Assembly: GCF_024220175.1 (NCBI RefSeq)
Contig: NZ_CP098502.1
Coordinates: 3,600,514 to 3,664,513, forward strand
Length of the DNA: 64,000 nt
Direction: 5' to 3'
Origin: Paraconexibacter antarcticus
GTDB lineage: Bacteria > Actinomycetota > Thermoleophilia > Solirubrobacterales > Solirubrobacteraceae
A program made the translations under genes and the position numbers. Positions 1 through 7,920 of this stretch are shown here, piece by piece. A model generated the notes under the pieces. It searched no databases and had not been told where the DNA came from. It saw only the letters and a list, made by a program, of their open reading frames with translations. Numbering within the stretch: the stretch's first letter is position 1; each line of letters starts with the position of its first letter.

Positions 1-706
1 GCTCGGCGGAGACGAGCAGGTTGAAGTGCACGAGGTGCCAGAGCGCGGCGACGCCGTCGCGCCAGTTGATCTTCTTGCCCGCCAGGCGGGTCCGGGGCGC
101 GTAGGAGATCGGCAGCTCGAAGACCCGCGCCTGGGCCTTGGCGACGTAGGCGGTCACCTCGACCTCGAAGCCGAAGCGGTCCGAGCGCAGACGCATCGAC
201 TGCACGAGGTCGGTGCGGAAGAGCTTGTAGCACGTCTCCATGTCGCTGAGGTAGATGCCGCTCAGGAGGTTCGAGAGCAGCGTCAGGACGCGGTTGATGA
301 GGTAGTGGAAGGTGCGGTGGACCTGCGGCCGCTCGCGGCGGAAGCGCGAGCCGTAGACGACGTCGGCCCGGTCCTCGAGCAGCGGCTCGAGGAGCTTCGG
401 GATGTCGGCGGGGTCGTACTCCCAGTCGGCGTCCTGGACGACGACGAAGTCCCCGGTCGCGGCGGCGATCCCGGCGCGCACCGCGGCGCCCTTGCCCCGG
501 TTCACCGGCTGCGGGAGGAAGCGGAGGCCGTGCGCCGCCGCGACGCGCCCGAGCACGTCGGCGGTCCCGTCCGACGATCCGTCGTCGACGACGATCCACT
601 CGCGGTCGATGGGGCACGGCGTCGCGAGCAGCCGGTCGAGGACCGCCTCGATGTCCCCCACCTCGTTGAAGACCGGCACGACGACGGAGAGCACGGGGCC
701 GGGCAT
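1..706 (-). CDS. Family 2 glycosyltransferase (polyprenyl-phosphate sugar synthase type), 3' end outside window
   Basis: About 235 N-terminal residues are visible; the C-terminus runs off the left edge. A GT-A fold opening (SVVVPVFNE, residues 7-15) is followed by the IVVDDGSSDGT segment near residue 38 and an acidic QDADWEYD motif at 91-98, which in this family binds the metal and sugar nucleotide, then GSRF. This is the pattern of DPM1-like enzymes that load mannose or glucose onto a lipid carrier at the cytoplasmic face of the membrane. The ATG at 706 is chosen because the first beta strand starts directly after it. Donor and acceptor cannot be read from sequence. The gene is separated from the upstream cupredoxin gene by a hairpin. 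Confidence 0.85.
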   Translation of the reverse strand, partial: MPGPVLSVVVPVFNEVGDIEAVLDRLLATPCPIDREWIVVDDGSSDGTADVLGRVAAAHGLRFLPQPVNRGKGAAVRAGIAAATGDFVVVQDADWEYDPADIPKLLEPLLEDRADVVYGSRFRRERPQVHRTFHYLINRVLTLLSNLLSGIYLSDMETCYKLFRTDLVQSMRLRSDRFGFEVEVTAYVAKAQARVFELPISYAPRTRLAGKKINWRDGVAALWHLVHFNLLVSAE

Positions 707-736
707 CGGGTGGGGTTCTACCGGTTCTTAACGGCA

Positions 737-760
737 GACGGCGAGCCGAAGCTCGCCGTC
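737..760 (-). terminator. Hairpin downstream of cupredoxin gene
   Basis: Perfect 10-bp inverted repeat (GACGGCGAGC and its complement, loop CGAA). It lies 54 bases past the cupredoxin stop and 31 bases before the glycosyltransferase start. It has no U-tract, only a short AT-richer stretch behind it, so it may stop transcription weakly. Confidence 0.5.
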
Positions 761-813
761 GCGCGCCAACCAGTGTGCGGGGCACCGGTGGACGGTGGGT
801 ACCGCCAATCGTC

Positions 814-1275
814 CTACTTGACGGTGAAGTCGGTGTACATCCCGCCTTGGTAATGACCGGGAAGGTTGCACACCAAAGCGTAGTGCCCAGCCTTCAGTTC
901 CAACGTGAGAGCCTTCTTCGCTCCGACCGTGAGCGCGCGATCGCCGAGCTCGCCGACCTTCCCGCGCAGGTCGGCGCCGAGGCCGCTGCGGAGGTCCGCG
1001 GCCCGCTCGTCCGTCCGCACGACGACGAACTCGTGCGGGATCGCACCGTCGTTCGTCACCGCGAAGGTGACCTTCCCGGCGGCGACCTGCTTCGGGGTCG
1101 CCACGATCCGGTACTCGGTCTCGTCGACGCTCACGGTGCCGTCGGCGGCGGTGTTCGCCGCGGCCGGACCCGACCCGGGGCCGGGGTCGGCCGAGGACTC
1201 ACCGCCGCAGCCGCTCGCCGTGGCGAGGGCCGGAAAGCCCAGGCACAGCAGCGCGAGACGGTGACGACGCGACAT
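814..1275 (-). CDS. Cupredoxin-like copper-binding lipoprotein
   Basis: 153-residue exported protein. Residues 1-23 form a lipoprotein signal with a lipobox ending in Cys23 (TASGC), followed by a G/P/S-rich linker. The C-terminal ~100 residues look like a type 1 copper (plastocyanin/azurin) domain: the first His in IPHEFVVV, then the Cys-His-Met cluster in VCNLPGHYQGGM, so all four usual copper ligands are present. It likely acts on the outer face of the membrane in electron transfer or copper binding; the partner is unknown. It begins 6 bases after the histidine kinase stop and is probably co-transcribed with that two-component system, which raises the possibility of metal or redox sensing (inference). 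Confidence 0.85.
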   Translation of the reverse strand: MSRRHRLALLCLGFPALATASGCGGESSADPGPGSGPAAANTAADGTVSVDETEYRIVATPKQVAAGKVTFAVTNDGAIPHEFVVVRTDERAADLRSGLGADLRGKVGELGDRALTVGAKKALTLELKAGHYALVCNLPGHYQGGMYTDFTVK

Positions 1276-1281
1276 CGACCG

Positions 1282-2760
1282 TCACTGTCGCGACCGCGGG
1301 TGAGGAGCGCGTGAGCGGCCGGTGAGAGAACGCTCATCGCCCGGCTCGGGGTCCGCGACGAAGCCGGGCAGCCGCACGGCGACGCGGGCGCCGCCGAGCG
1401 GGGCGTCCTCGACCCACGCCTCCCCGCCGTGTGCGGCGGCGATCGCCTGGACGATCGCGAGGCCGAGCCCGGTGCCGGTCCCCGTCCCGCGGGGGCCGTG
1501 CGCGTCGGCACGGTGGAAGCGCGCGAAGACGCGCTCGCGCTCGGTCGCCGGGATGCCGGGACCGTCGTCGTCGACGCCGATCGCCACCCAGCCCGGCGCC
1601 TCCTCCCGGGCCCAGACCATGACGGTGCCGCCGGGCCGGGTGTGCTCGGTGGCGTTGCGCAGGAGGTTGCGCACCGCCTGCGCCAGGCGGTCGGGGTCCG
1701 CGCGCAGCGTCCCGCTCGGCCCCCCGGCGAAGCGGAAGTCGCGGTCGGCGGTCGCGCGCTGCGCCTCGAGCAGCTCGTCGAGGGTCGCCGGGAGCGAGAC
1801 CCGCCCCGGGCGCAGGAAGCCGACGTCCTGGGCGTGCGTGAGCACGAGCAGGTCCTCGACCATCCGCCCCATCCGCTCGACCTCGGTGCGCACGAGCCGC
1901 TCGACGCGCCGGACCTCCTCCGCCGACGGGTGGGCCTCGAGCGCGAGGACCTCGAGCTGCCCGCGGATGACGGTCAGCGGCGTGCGCAGCTCGTGCGAGG
2001 CGTCGGCGACGAACGCGTTCTGGCGGTCGAAGGCGGACTGCAGGCGGTCGAGCATCGAGTCGAACGCGTCGGCGAGGACGGCGATGTCGTCCCCGCTCGC
2101 GGCCGGGACCTCGCCGGCCATCCGCGGGTCGAGGTCCCCCTCCTGGATGCGGGCCGCGACGCCGGCCATGCGCCGCAGCGGGCGCGCGATCCGCGTCCCG
2201 AGCAGGACCGCCGCCGCCGTCGCGAGCGCGAGCGCGAGGAGGCCCGCGAGGATGAACGAGCGCAGGACGCCGGCCTGTGCGCGGTCGACGAGGCGGGTGC
2301 TCTCCCCCACGCCGAGGAAGACCGTCCCGGCGCCGGTGTCGACCGCCCGGACGAGGACGCGGACCCGGTGCCCGTCGGGCAGGGCGACGGTGTGGCGGCC
2401 CGGCGGCAGGCGCAGGATGGCGCGGGCCCGTGCGCGGGCGTCGGGCTCCGCGTCGGGCGTCGTGAGGTCCGCGTCGTTCGTGACCGGCGTGCCCCGGGGC
2501 AGGCGGGCGAACAGCAGCCGGGCGTTCGGCGCGTAGGGCTGCCCGCGGACGAACGCCTGCGCCGAGCTGCGGACCCCGGCCGTGCCGCCGCCCACCCCGC
2601 CGACGACGCGCTCGAACGCCTGCATGTCCCCCGCGAGGTCGCCGTCGAGCTGCGTGCGGACCTGTCCGCCGGTCCCCGCGTAGACCGCCCCGAACGCGAC
2701 CGCGAGTGCGGCGAGCACGATCGCGGCGACCCCGAGCGTGAGGCGCCGCCGGATCGTCAC
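1282..2760 (-). CDS. Sensor histidine kinase with HAMP domain
   Basis: 492 residues, GTG start. Order: TM1 (about 8-30), an extracytoplasmic sensor region (31-165), TM2 (168-190), HAMP (about 190-243), HisKA dimerisation domain with the phospho-acceptor His256 in ASHELRTPL, and the HATPase with N-box Asn369, G1 DDGPGIP (398-404) and G2 GTGTGLGLAI (427-436). All catalytic boxes are intact. It starts 3 bases after the response regulator stop, so the two form a classical MprAB/OmpR-type pair. The sensor region shows no named domain to me. The gene sits downstream of ftsI on the same strand, so envelope state is a plausible signal, but this is only suggested by context. Confidence 0.92.
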   Translation of the reverse strand: MTIRRRLTLGVAAIVLAALAVAFGAVYAGTGGQVRTQLDGDLAGDMQAFERVVGGVGGGTAGVRSSAQAFVRGQPYAPNARLLFARLPRGTPVTNDADLTTPDAEPDARARARAILRLPPGRHTVALPDGHRVRVLVRAVDTGAGTVFLGVGESTRLVDRAQAGVLRSFILAGLLALALATAAAVLLGTRIARPLRRMAGVAARIQEGDLDPRMAGEVPAASGDDIAVLADAFDSMLDRLQSAFDRQNAFVADASHELRTPLTVIRGQLEVLALEAHPSAEEVRRVERLVRTEVERMGRMVEDLLVLTHAQDVGFLRPGRVSLPATLDELLEAQRATADRDFRFAGGPSGTLRADPDRLAQAVRNLLRNATEHTRPGGTVMVWAREEAPGWVAIGVDDDGPGIPATERERVFARFHRADAHGPRGTGTGTGLGLAIVQAIAAAHGGEAWVEDAPLGGARVAVRLPGFVADPEPGDERSLTGRSRAPHPRSRQ

Positions 2761-2763
2761 GGG

Positions 2764-3435
2764 CTACCGGGCCCGCAGGCGGTACCCGACCGAGCGCAGG
2801 GTCTGGATCGGCGCGGGGCTGGACGGGAGCGCGAGCTTGCGGCGCAGGTACCCGACGTAGACCTCGACGATGTTCGTCTGCGGGTCGAAGTCGTAGCCCC
2901 ACACGGCGCTGAGGAGCTGCTCGCGGCTGAGGACCTGGTTCGGGTGGCGGAGGAAGTGCGTCAGGAGCTCGAACTCCTTCGCGGACAGGTGGATCGACTG
3001 CCCGTCGCGGGTCACCTCGCGGGTGAGCAGGTCGGCGTGGATGCCGCCGGCCTCGAGCTCGGTCGTCTTCACCTGGACCGGGCCGCGGAGGTGGGCGCGC
3101 ACGCGGGCGGCGAGCTCCTCGAACGCGAACGGCTTGGAGACGTAGTCCGTCGCGCCCGCGTCGAGGCCCTCGACGCGGTCGGCGACCTCCGCGCGCGCGG
3201 TGAGGAGGATCACCGGGAGCGCCGGCTTCTCGGCCCGCACGGCGCGGAGCACCTCGAGGCCGTCGCGACCCGGGAGCATGCGGTCGAGCACGACGAGGTC
3301 GATGTCGCCGCCGAGCGCGCGCTCCTGCCCGCTCGGCCCGTCGTGCGCGATCTCGACCTGATGGCCCTCGGCGCGCAGACCTCGCTGCACGAAGTCGGCG
3401 ATGGCGGGCTCGTCCTCGACGACCAGAATGCGCAC
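2764..3435 (-). CDS. OmpR-family response regulator
   Basis: 223 residues from the GTG at 3435, which gives the usual receiver start VRILVVEDEP; an in-frame ATG at 3465 would add ten residues not typical of the family. AGAAGG lies about 12 bases upstream of the GTG. The receiver has phospho-acceptor Asp51 (VVLDRMLP) and the conserved Lys in SKPF; the C-terminal half is a winged-helix DNA-binding domain with the SAKEFELL and VWGYDFDPQTNIVEVYVGYLR pattern of PhoB/OmpR proteins (quoted in two parts). It lies 39 bases behind the ftsI stop and directly in front of its kinase, so read-through transcription from the division genes is likely. Confidence 0.92.
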   Translation of the reverse strand: MRILVVEDEPAIADFVQRGLRAEGHQVEIAHDGPSGQERALGGDIDLVVLDRMLPGRDGLEVLRAVRAEKPALPVILLTARAEVADRVEGLDAGATDYVSKPFAFEELAARVRAHLRGPVQVKTTELEAGGIHADLLTREVTRDGQSIHLSAKEFELLTHFLRHPNQVLSREQLLSAVWGYDFDPQTNIVEVYVGYLRRKLALPSSPAPIQTLRSVGYRLRAR

Positions 3436-3474
3436 CGGCGGATCGTAGCCTTCTCGGGGCGGCATCCCGTCGGA

Positions 3475-5154
3475 CTACTTCGGCGGGATCTGCAGGTACT
3501 GCAGGGCGAACTGCGCGATGTCGCCGAAGGCCGGGGCCGCGACGACGCCGCCGTAGATCGCGCCCTGCGGCTGGTCGACCATGACGGACACGAGGAGCTT
3601 CGGCTTCGCCGCGGGCGCGAACCCGACAAACGAGGCGACGTAGTTCGTGCTCGAGTACTCGTGGGTGACCGGGTCGACCTTGTTCGCCGTTCCCGTCTTG
3701 CCGGCCAGCTGGTAGCCCGGGATCGAGACCTCGGCGGCGGTCCCGCCGGGGGCGAAGACGCCTTCGAGCATCTGCCGGATCTCGGCCGAGACCTGCTCGG
3801 AGATGACGCGGTGACCGCGCGGCCGCGGGACCGGGACCCCGCCGACGTCCTTGACGATCTGCGGGCGGCGGAGGATGCCGCCGTTCGCGAGCGCGCTGTA
3901 GGCCGTCGCGATCTGCAGCGGGGTGACGGCCTCGCCCTGCCCGATCGGGAGGTTGCCCATCGACGAGCCGGAGTACTGGGAGACCTTCGGCTGGATGCCG
4001 CGCTCCTCCCCGGGGAGGTCGATCCCGGTCGGCTTGCCGAACCCGAAGGCCCGGATCCAGTGGTCGAAGCGCACACGGCCCTGCGCGAGGCCGATCGTGA
4101 TCGCGCCGACGTTCGAGGACTTCGCGAGGATCTGCGCCGTCGTCAGCGCCTCCGGGCCGCGGTCCTCGGCGTCGTGGATCGTCCGGTCGGCGACGGTGAT
4201 CGTCGGCGCGAGGTCGTAGACCGTGCTCGGGGTCGTCGTGTGGTCCTCGAGCGCGCCCGCGACGGTGAACGGCTTGAACGTCGAGCCCGGCTCGTACGTG
4301 TAGCCGACCGCCCGGTTCTGACGGGCCTCGGCCGGGGCGCCCGCCGGGTCGTTCGGATCGACGCGCGGCCAGTTCGCCATCGCGAGGACCTCGTTCGTGC
4401 GCGGGTCCATGACGACGGCGGTCGCGGACTTCGGGCGGTACTTCTCCCCGATCCCGGCGAGGACGCTCTCGGCGTGCTGCTGGATCGCGGCGTCGAGCGT
4501 GAGCTGCACCTTCGCCCCGGGGCGCGCCTGCTTGAGGTCGGTGACCTGGAGGGGCTGGCCGAGCGCGTCGCGGAGCGTGCGGACCTTGCCGGCGCTGCCC
4601 GAGAGCACCCGGTTGCGCGAGTACTCCAGGCCCTCACGGCCGACCGTGGTCCCGTTGTCGTCCCGGCCGACGATCCCGAGGACCTGGCCGGCGAGCAGTC
4701 CGCGGGGGTAGGTGCGGTGCTCGCTCGGCTCCTGGCTGATCCCGTTGATGCCGAGCGCCTTGATCCGGTCGGCGTCGACACCCGGGACCTGGCGGGCGAC
4801 GATGACGTAGCCCGAATCCGGCTTCGTGATCGCCCGCAGGACCGCGTCGGCGCCCATGTGCACGAGCGGGGCGAGCTTGCCCGCGATCCTCGCCGGGCTG
4901 GCCTTCCTGATGAGGTACGGGTTCGCGATGACGGTCGCCGACTGCTCGCTCACGGCGAGCTCGTCACCGTTGCGGTCGGTGATCGTGCCGCGCCGGGCGG
5001 GGACGACGTCGACGGCGACCTGCTGGGTCGCGGCGACGCGCGTCAGGGCGCCGCCGCGGACGGTCCCGAAGTACAGCGCCCGCCCGAAGGCGAGGACGAG
5101 CAGGAGCAGGAACGCCGCGAAGAGCAGCCCGATGCGGCGATCCAGCAGCGACAC
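3475..5154 (-). CDS. ftsI: Peptidoglycan transpeptidase FtsI / penicillin-binding protein 2-3 type
   Basis: 559-residue class B penicillin-binding protein, the septal transpeptidase that crosslinks peptidoglycan. A single N-terminal TM (about 8-28) anchors it; the PBP dimerisation domain starts with RGTITDRNG (about 55-63). The transpeptidase domain carries all three active-site motifs: STFK with Ser291, SSN at 346-348, and KTGT at 486-489. No C-terminal PASTA domain is present. It starts 3 bases after the FtsL-like gene, in the usual mraZ-rsmH-ftsL-ftsI order, which fixes the identity. Oddly, the next gene downstream is a response regulator rather than murE. Confidence 0.95.
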   Translation of the reverse strand: MSLLDRRIGLLFAAFLLLLVLAFGRALYFGTVRGGALTRVAATQQVAVDVVPARRGTITDRNGDELAVSEQSATVIANPYLIRKASPARIAGKLAPLVHMGADAVLRAITKPDSGYVIVARQVPGVDADRIKALGINGISQEPSEHRTYPRGLLAGQVLGIVGRDDNGTTVGREGLEYSRNRVLSGSAGKVRTLRDALGQPLQVTDLKQARPGAKVQLTLDAAIQQHAESVLAGIGEKYRPKSATAVVMDPRTNEVLAMANWPRVDPNDPAGAPAEARQNRAVGYTYEPGSTFKPFTVAGALEDHTTTPSTVYDLAPTITVADRTIHDAEDRGPEALTTAQILAKSSNVGAITIGLAQGRVRFDHWIRAFGFGKPTGIDLPGEERGIQPKVSQYSGSSMGNLPIGQGEAVTPLQIATAYSALANGGILRRPQIVKDVGGVPVPRPRGHRVISEQVSAEIRQMLEGVFAPGGTAAEVSIPGYQLAGKTGTANKVDPVTHEYSSTNYVASFVGFAPAAKPKLLVSVMVDQPQGAIYGGVVAAPAFGDIAQFALQYLQIPPK

Positions 5155-5157
5155 GGC

Positions 5158-6012
5158 TCAGCCCTGCGGGGTCGCGGCGCCGGTGGCGGCCCCGGCGGCC
5201 GGCGGTGAGACGCCCCCGGTGGGCCCGGTCTGCTGGGTCGCCGGCGCCTGCTGCGTCGTGGCGGCGACGTGCGTGGCGGCCGGGGTGGCGGCGGCCGTCG
5301 TGGCAGCGGGCGTCGTGGCGGCGGGCGTCGCGGCCGTCGTGGCGGCGGGCGTGGGGGCCGGGGTGGCGGCGGGCGTCGCGGTGTCGGCGACCCGCGCCTT
5401 CGCGGCGTCCGACGGGCTCGCGATGCCGCGGGCGGCGACCGTGGCGGAGACCGCGCCCGCCGTCCGGTAGCGGACGCTCCCCGCGGCCGGCATGACGAGG
5501 CCCTGCTGGGCGGCGACGTCCTGGACGCGCTGGCCGGCGTCCATCTCCGAGATCTGGGTCTGCAGGGCCGAGTTCTGCCGCTCGAGGACGGCGGCCTTCT
5601 GCATGTCCTGGCCGATGCCCGTGTTGAGGCTCAGCAGCGAGACCTGCAGGAAGACGAGCCCGATGAGCATCGCGCCGATGAGGCCGATCCACAGGCGGCC
5701 GCGGATGAGCCGGTCGAGGAAGCGGGCGTCCTGGAGGCCGGCGGCGCGGCGCGCGATGCGCAGGCCGAGCGGCGTGTAGGCGGGGATGCCCAGCGGCAGG
5801 GCCGCCGAGCCGACGCCTCCGGCGAACGACGGCGTGCCCGGCCCGCGGAGGCCGGCGAGCCCGGCGGCGGGCCCGGAGACGCGGCGGGCGCCGCGAGGCA
5901 TCGCGGCCTTCCGGGAGCGGGCGGGTGCGGCGGCACGCTTCCGGGGTGCGGTCGCGGGATGGGCGGCGGCCGAACGGACCCGCTGCGCGGGTGCGGTCGT
6001 GGGCGGGGTCAT
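5158..6012 (-). CDS. ftsL: FtsL-like septum protein with long low-complexity tail
   Basis: 284 residues, ATG overlapping the rsmH stop by ATGA. A ~150-residue basic, Ala/Pro/Arg-rich cytoplasmic segment is followed by one TM (LWIGLIGAMLIGLVFLQVSL) and a short coiled coil (VLERQNSALQTQISEMDAG), the hallmark of FtsL/DivIC proteins that hold FtsQ and FtsWI at the septum. The extracytoplasmic end is an Ala/Thr/Pro tail of roughly 70 residues built on PAAT repeats. Position between rsmH and ftsI supports the FtsL call; sequence alone is too divergent to be decisive. Both the long N-terminus and the tail are unusual compared with the ~100-residue proteobacterial FtsL. Confidence 0.8.
   Translation of the reverse strand: MTPPTTAPAQRVRSAAAHPATAPRKRAAAPARSRKAAMPRGARRVSGPAAGLAGLRGPGTPSFAGGVGSAALPLGIPAYTPLGLRIARRAAGLQDARFLDRLIRGRLWIGLIGAMLIGLVFLQVSLLSLNTGIGQDMQKAAVLERQNSALQTQISEMDAGQRVQDVAAQQGLVMPAAGSVRYRTAGAVSATVAARGIASPSDAAKARVADTATPAATPAPTPAATTAATPAATTPAATTAAATPAATHVAATTQQAPATQQTGPTGGVSPPAAGAATGAATPQG
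5253..5385 (-). repeat. Low-complexity PAAT-coding repeats in ftsL 3' part
   Basis: GC-rich degenerate direct repeats with a core close to GTGGCGGCGGGCGTC (plus strand). They encode alternating Pro-Ala-Ala-Thr units in the secreted tail of the FtsL-like protein. Unit length varies in steps of three, so the reading frame is kept. Confidence 0.6.
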
Positions 6013-6974
6013 GCGGACTCCTCCATGTGGAGCTTGCGGGCGACGCGCAGGCGCGCGGACTTCGAGCGGGGGTTCGCGGCGATCTCGCCGGGCGTCGGGA
6101 CGACCGAACGGCGGGTGACGAGCTCGGCTGCGGGGGTGCGCCCGCAGACGCACACCGGGAAGTCCGGCGGGCACACACATCCCTGGGCGCGGTCGGCCAG
6201 GAAGCGCTTCACGCGCCGGTCTTCGAGGGAGTGGAACGAGATCCCTGCCAGGCGCCCGCCGACCTTCAGGCAGTCCCAGGCGAGCGGGAGGGCGTCGTCG
6301 ACCTCGCGCAGCTCGTCGTTCACGGCGATGCGGATCGCCTGGAAGCTCCGCTTCGCGGGGTGGCCGCCGGCGAACCGGGCCGGGATCGGGATCGCGGAGA
6401 CGATGACGTCGACGAGCTCCGTCGTCGTCGTGATCGGGTGCTCCTCGCGCGTGTTCACGATGCGCCGCGCGATCTGCCGGGCGTAGCGCTCCTCGCCGAA
6501 CTCCCGGAGGATCCCCGCGATGCGGCGCTCGTCCCAGGTCGCGACGAGGTCGGCCGCGGAGAACGACTGCGTCGTGTCCATCCGCATGTCGAGCGGCGCG
6601 TCGTAGGCGTAGGAGAACCCGCGCTCGCGCGTGTCGACCTGCATCGAGGACATGCCGAGGTCGAGGTAGACGAGGTCGGCCTGGAGCCCCTCGGCGGCGA
6701 GCTGGGCGAGGCCGGTCGCGAAGGACGCGCCGATGAAGCGCGTCGCGCACGGCACCTCGGTCGCGAACGCCTCGAAGCGCTCGAGGGCGGCGGGGTCGCG
6801 GTCGATGGCGATGAGCATCCCGTCGCGACCGAGCCGGTCGGCGACGAGCCGCGCGTGGCCGCCCCCGCCGAACGTGCAGTCGACGACGGTCTGGCCCGGC
6901 TGCGGGTCGCCGAGCTCGATGAGCTCGCCGGCGAGCACGGGGACGTGATCGGTGGGCACGGTCTGGAGCCTCAT
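6009..6974 (-). CDS. rsmH: 16S rRNA m4C1402 methyltransferase RsmH (MraW)
   Basis: 321 residues, ATG overlapping the mraZ stop (ATGA). RsmH N4-methylates C1402 of 16S rRNA. The SAM-binding start VVDCTFGGGGHARL, the IDRDP acidic segment, YLDLGMSS and the C-terminal FHSLEDR..KR stretch are diagnostic of MraW. Near the C-terminus is a CVCPPDFPVCVCG cysteine-rich insertion, common in actinobacterial copies. Length and operon position match the family. Confidence 0.96.
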   Translation of the reverse strand: MRLQTVPTDHVPVLAGELIELGDPQPGQTVVDCTFGGGGHARLVADRLGRDGMLIAIDRDPAALERFEAFATEVPCATRFIGASFATGLAQLAAEGLQADLVYLDLGMSSMQVDTRERGFSYAYDAPLDMRMDTTQSFSAADLVATWDERRIAGILREFGEERYARQIARRIVNTREEHPITTTTELVDVIVSAIPIPARFAGGHPAKRSFQAIRIAVNDELREVDDALPLAWDCLKVGGRLAGISFHSLEDRRVKRFLADRAQGCVCPPDFPVCVCGRTPAAELVTRRSVVPTPGEIAANPRSKSARLRVARKLHMEESA

Positions 6975-7429
6975 GCGGACGGAGCGGGCGGGAAGGGGAC
7001 GACGTTCGTCGCGAAGGGCGCGGTGAGCTCGGCGATGTCGAGCTTGCTGTTGTAGTCCTGCCAGGTCGCGCGGTCCCAGATCTCCATCCGGGTGCGGATG
7101 CCGGTGACGACGACGTCCTTCGTGAGGCCCGCGTGCTCGATGAGGAAGGCCGGGAGCATGATGCGGCCGGCGGAGTCGAGCTCGACGTCGTACGAGTTGG
7201 CCTGGAAGTACCGCTCGAACTGGTCGCGGCGCGGGTCCAGCTCGTGCAGCTGCGAGATCGCCGTCTCCGTGTACGCGTCGAAGCGCTCGGGCGTCCACAC
7301 CGAGACGCAGTCGGCCGTGCCCTTGGAGAGGACGATGCCGTCGGCCAGCGAAGGACGCCACTTGGCGGGAACCGTCAGGCGGTTCTTCGCGTCAAGCGTG
7401 TAGTCGAAGGTGCCTCGGAAGGTGGCCAT
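6971..7429 (-). CDS. mraZ: Transcriptional regulator MraZ
   Basis: 152 residues, the usual family length. Two SpoVT/AbrB-like halves are visible: FDYTLDAKNRLTVPAKWR near the start and VELDSAGRIMLPAFL in the second half, both carrying the D-x-x-x-R-x-x-P MraZ signature. MraZ forms a ring that binds TGGGN direct repeats in front of its own operon and controls the division cluster. ATG at 7429 is fixed by the conserved MATFRGTFDY opening. Candidate binding repeats lie within its promoter at 7523-7541. Confidence 0.95.
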   Translation of the reverse strand: MATFRGTFDYTLDAKNRLTVPAKWRPSLADGIVLSKGTADCVSVWTPERFDAYTETAISQLHELDPRRDQFERYFQANSYDVELDSAGRIMLPAFLIEHAGLTKDVVVTGIRTRMEIWDRATWQDYNSKLDIAELTAPFATNVVPFPPAPSA

Positions 7430-7516
7430 GGTCGCGTCCGGCGTCCTGCCAGAGAAGAAGTCGCGGGCCGGGATGGAGGAGTGGGAGGAGCCCCTCCACC
7501 CCGGTCCGCTGAGCGC

Positions 7517-7545
7517 ACGGTAACCCACTCTCCCCCACCCAGCAA
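7517..7545 (-). promoter_or_regulatory. mraZ promoter with MraZ-box repeats in the spacer
   Basis: On the minus strand TTGCTG (7545-7540), a 17-base spacer, then TACCGT (7522-7517) form a good sigma-70-type promoter. The spacer carries TGGGN motifs at 7541-7537, 7537-7533 and 7527-7523; the last two are exactly 10 bp apart, the spacing known for MraZ boxes. A repressor there would block polymerase, matching known MraZ autorepression. The rest of the gene-free stretch 7430-7920 holds another 10-bp-spaced pair on the plus strand (TGGGG at 7633 and 7643) and two TGCAAAAA copies on the minus strand (about 7547-7554 and 7612-7619); no gene is seen in it. Confidence 0.6.
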
Positions 7546-7920
7546 CCCTTTTTGCACACGATTCCCCACCACGCCTCCCCGGCGTTGGGTCTTGCCGTCG
7601 TGAAAGTACGTTTTTGCAGGAAGAACTCCCGGTGGGGGAGCGTGGGGGAACAGACGTCCAGTCGCCGCACGTTCCGGTGCAGATCGCGGTCCCGCAAGGC
7701 GCGGTGCAGGATCCGGGGCGATCCGTCCGCTCGGTGTGCCGCCCGGTGGGGCATCGTGGAGGACCCGGGGCGCCCGTGGCGACGGGCCCCACCCGCGGCG
7801 CCGTGGCGCAGTTGTGCCTCGCACGTCCGCCGGCCTCGCCTATCATCACGCACGCGCCAACCTCCGCCGGACGCCGCCACAGGCCCCGGCCCTCATCGCC
7901 CCACCGCTAGGAGCCCGTTC

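Noticed and set aside
1429..5208. Very long plus-strand open frame (over 1200 codons)
   Set aside because: Antisense to the kinase, regulator and ftsI, whose motifs are intact; low-complexity Arg/Ala/Asp translation is typical of the reverse of GC-rich genes.
5253..5385. Short spaced repeats considered as CRISPR
   Set aside because: Unit length is variable and in frame, there are no unique spacers and no cas genes; it codes the FtsL tail.
7552..7920. N-terminal extension of the DUF3352 lipoprotein
   Set aside because: The signal peptide and lipobox start at the GTG at 7921 with a good ribosome site; the upstream part overlaps the mraZ promoter.
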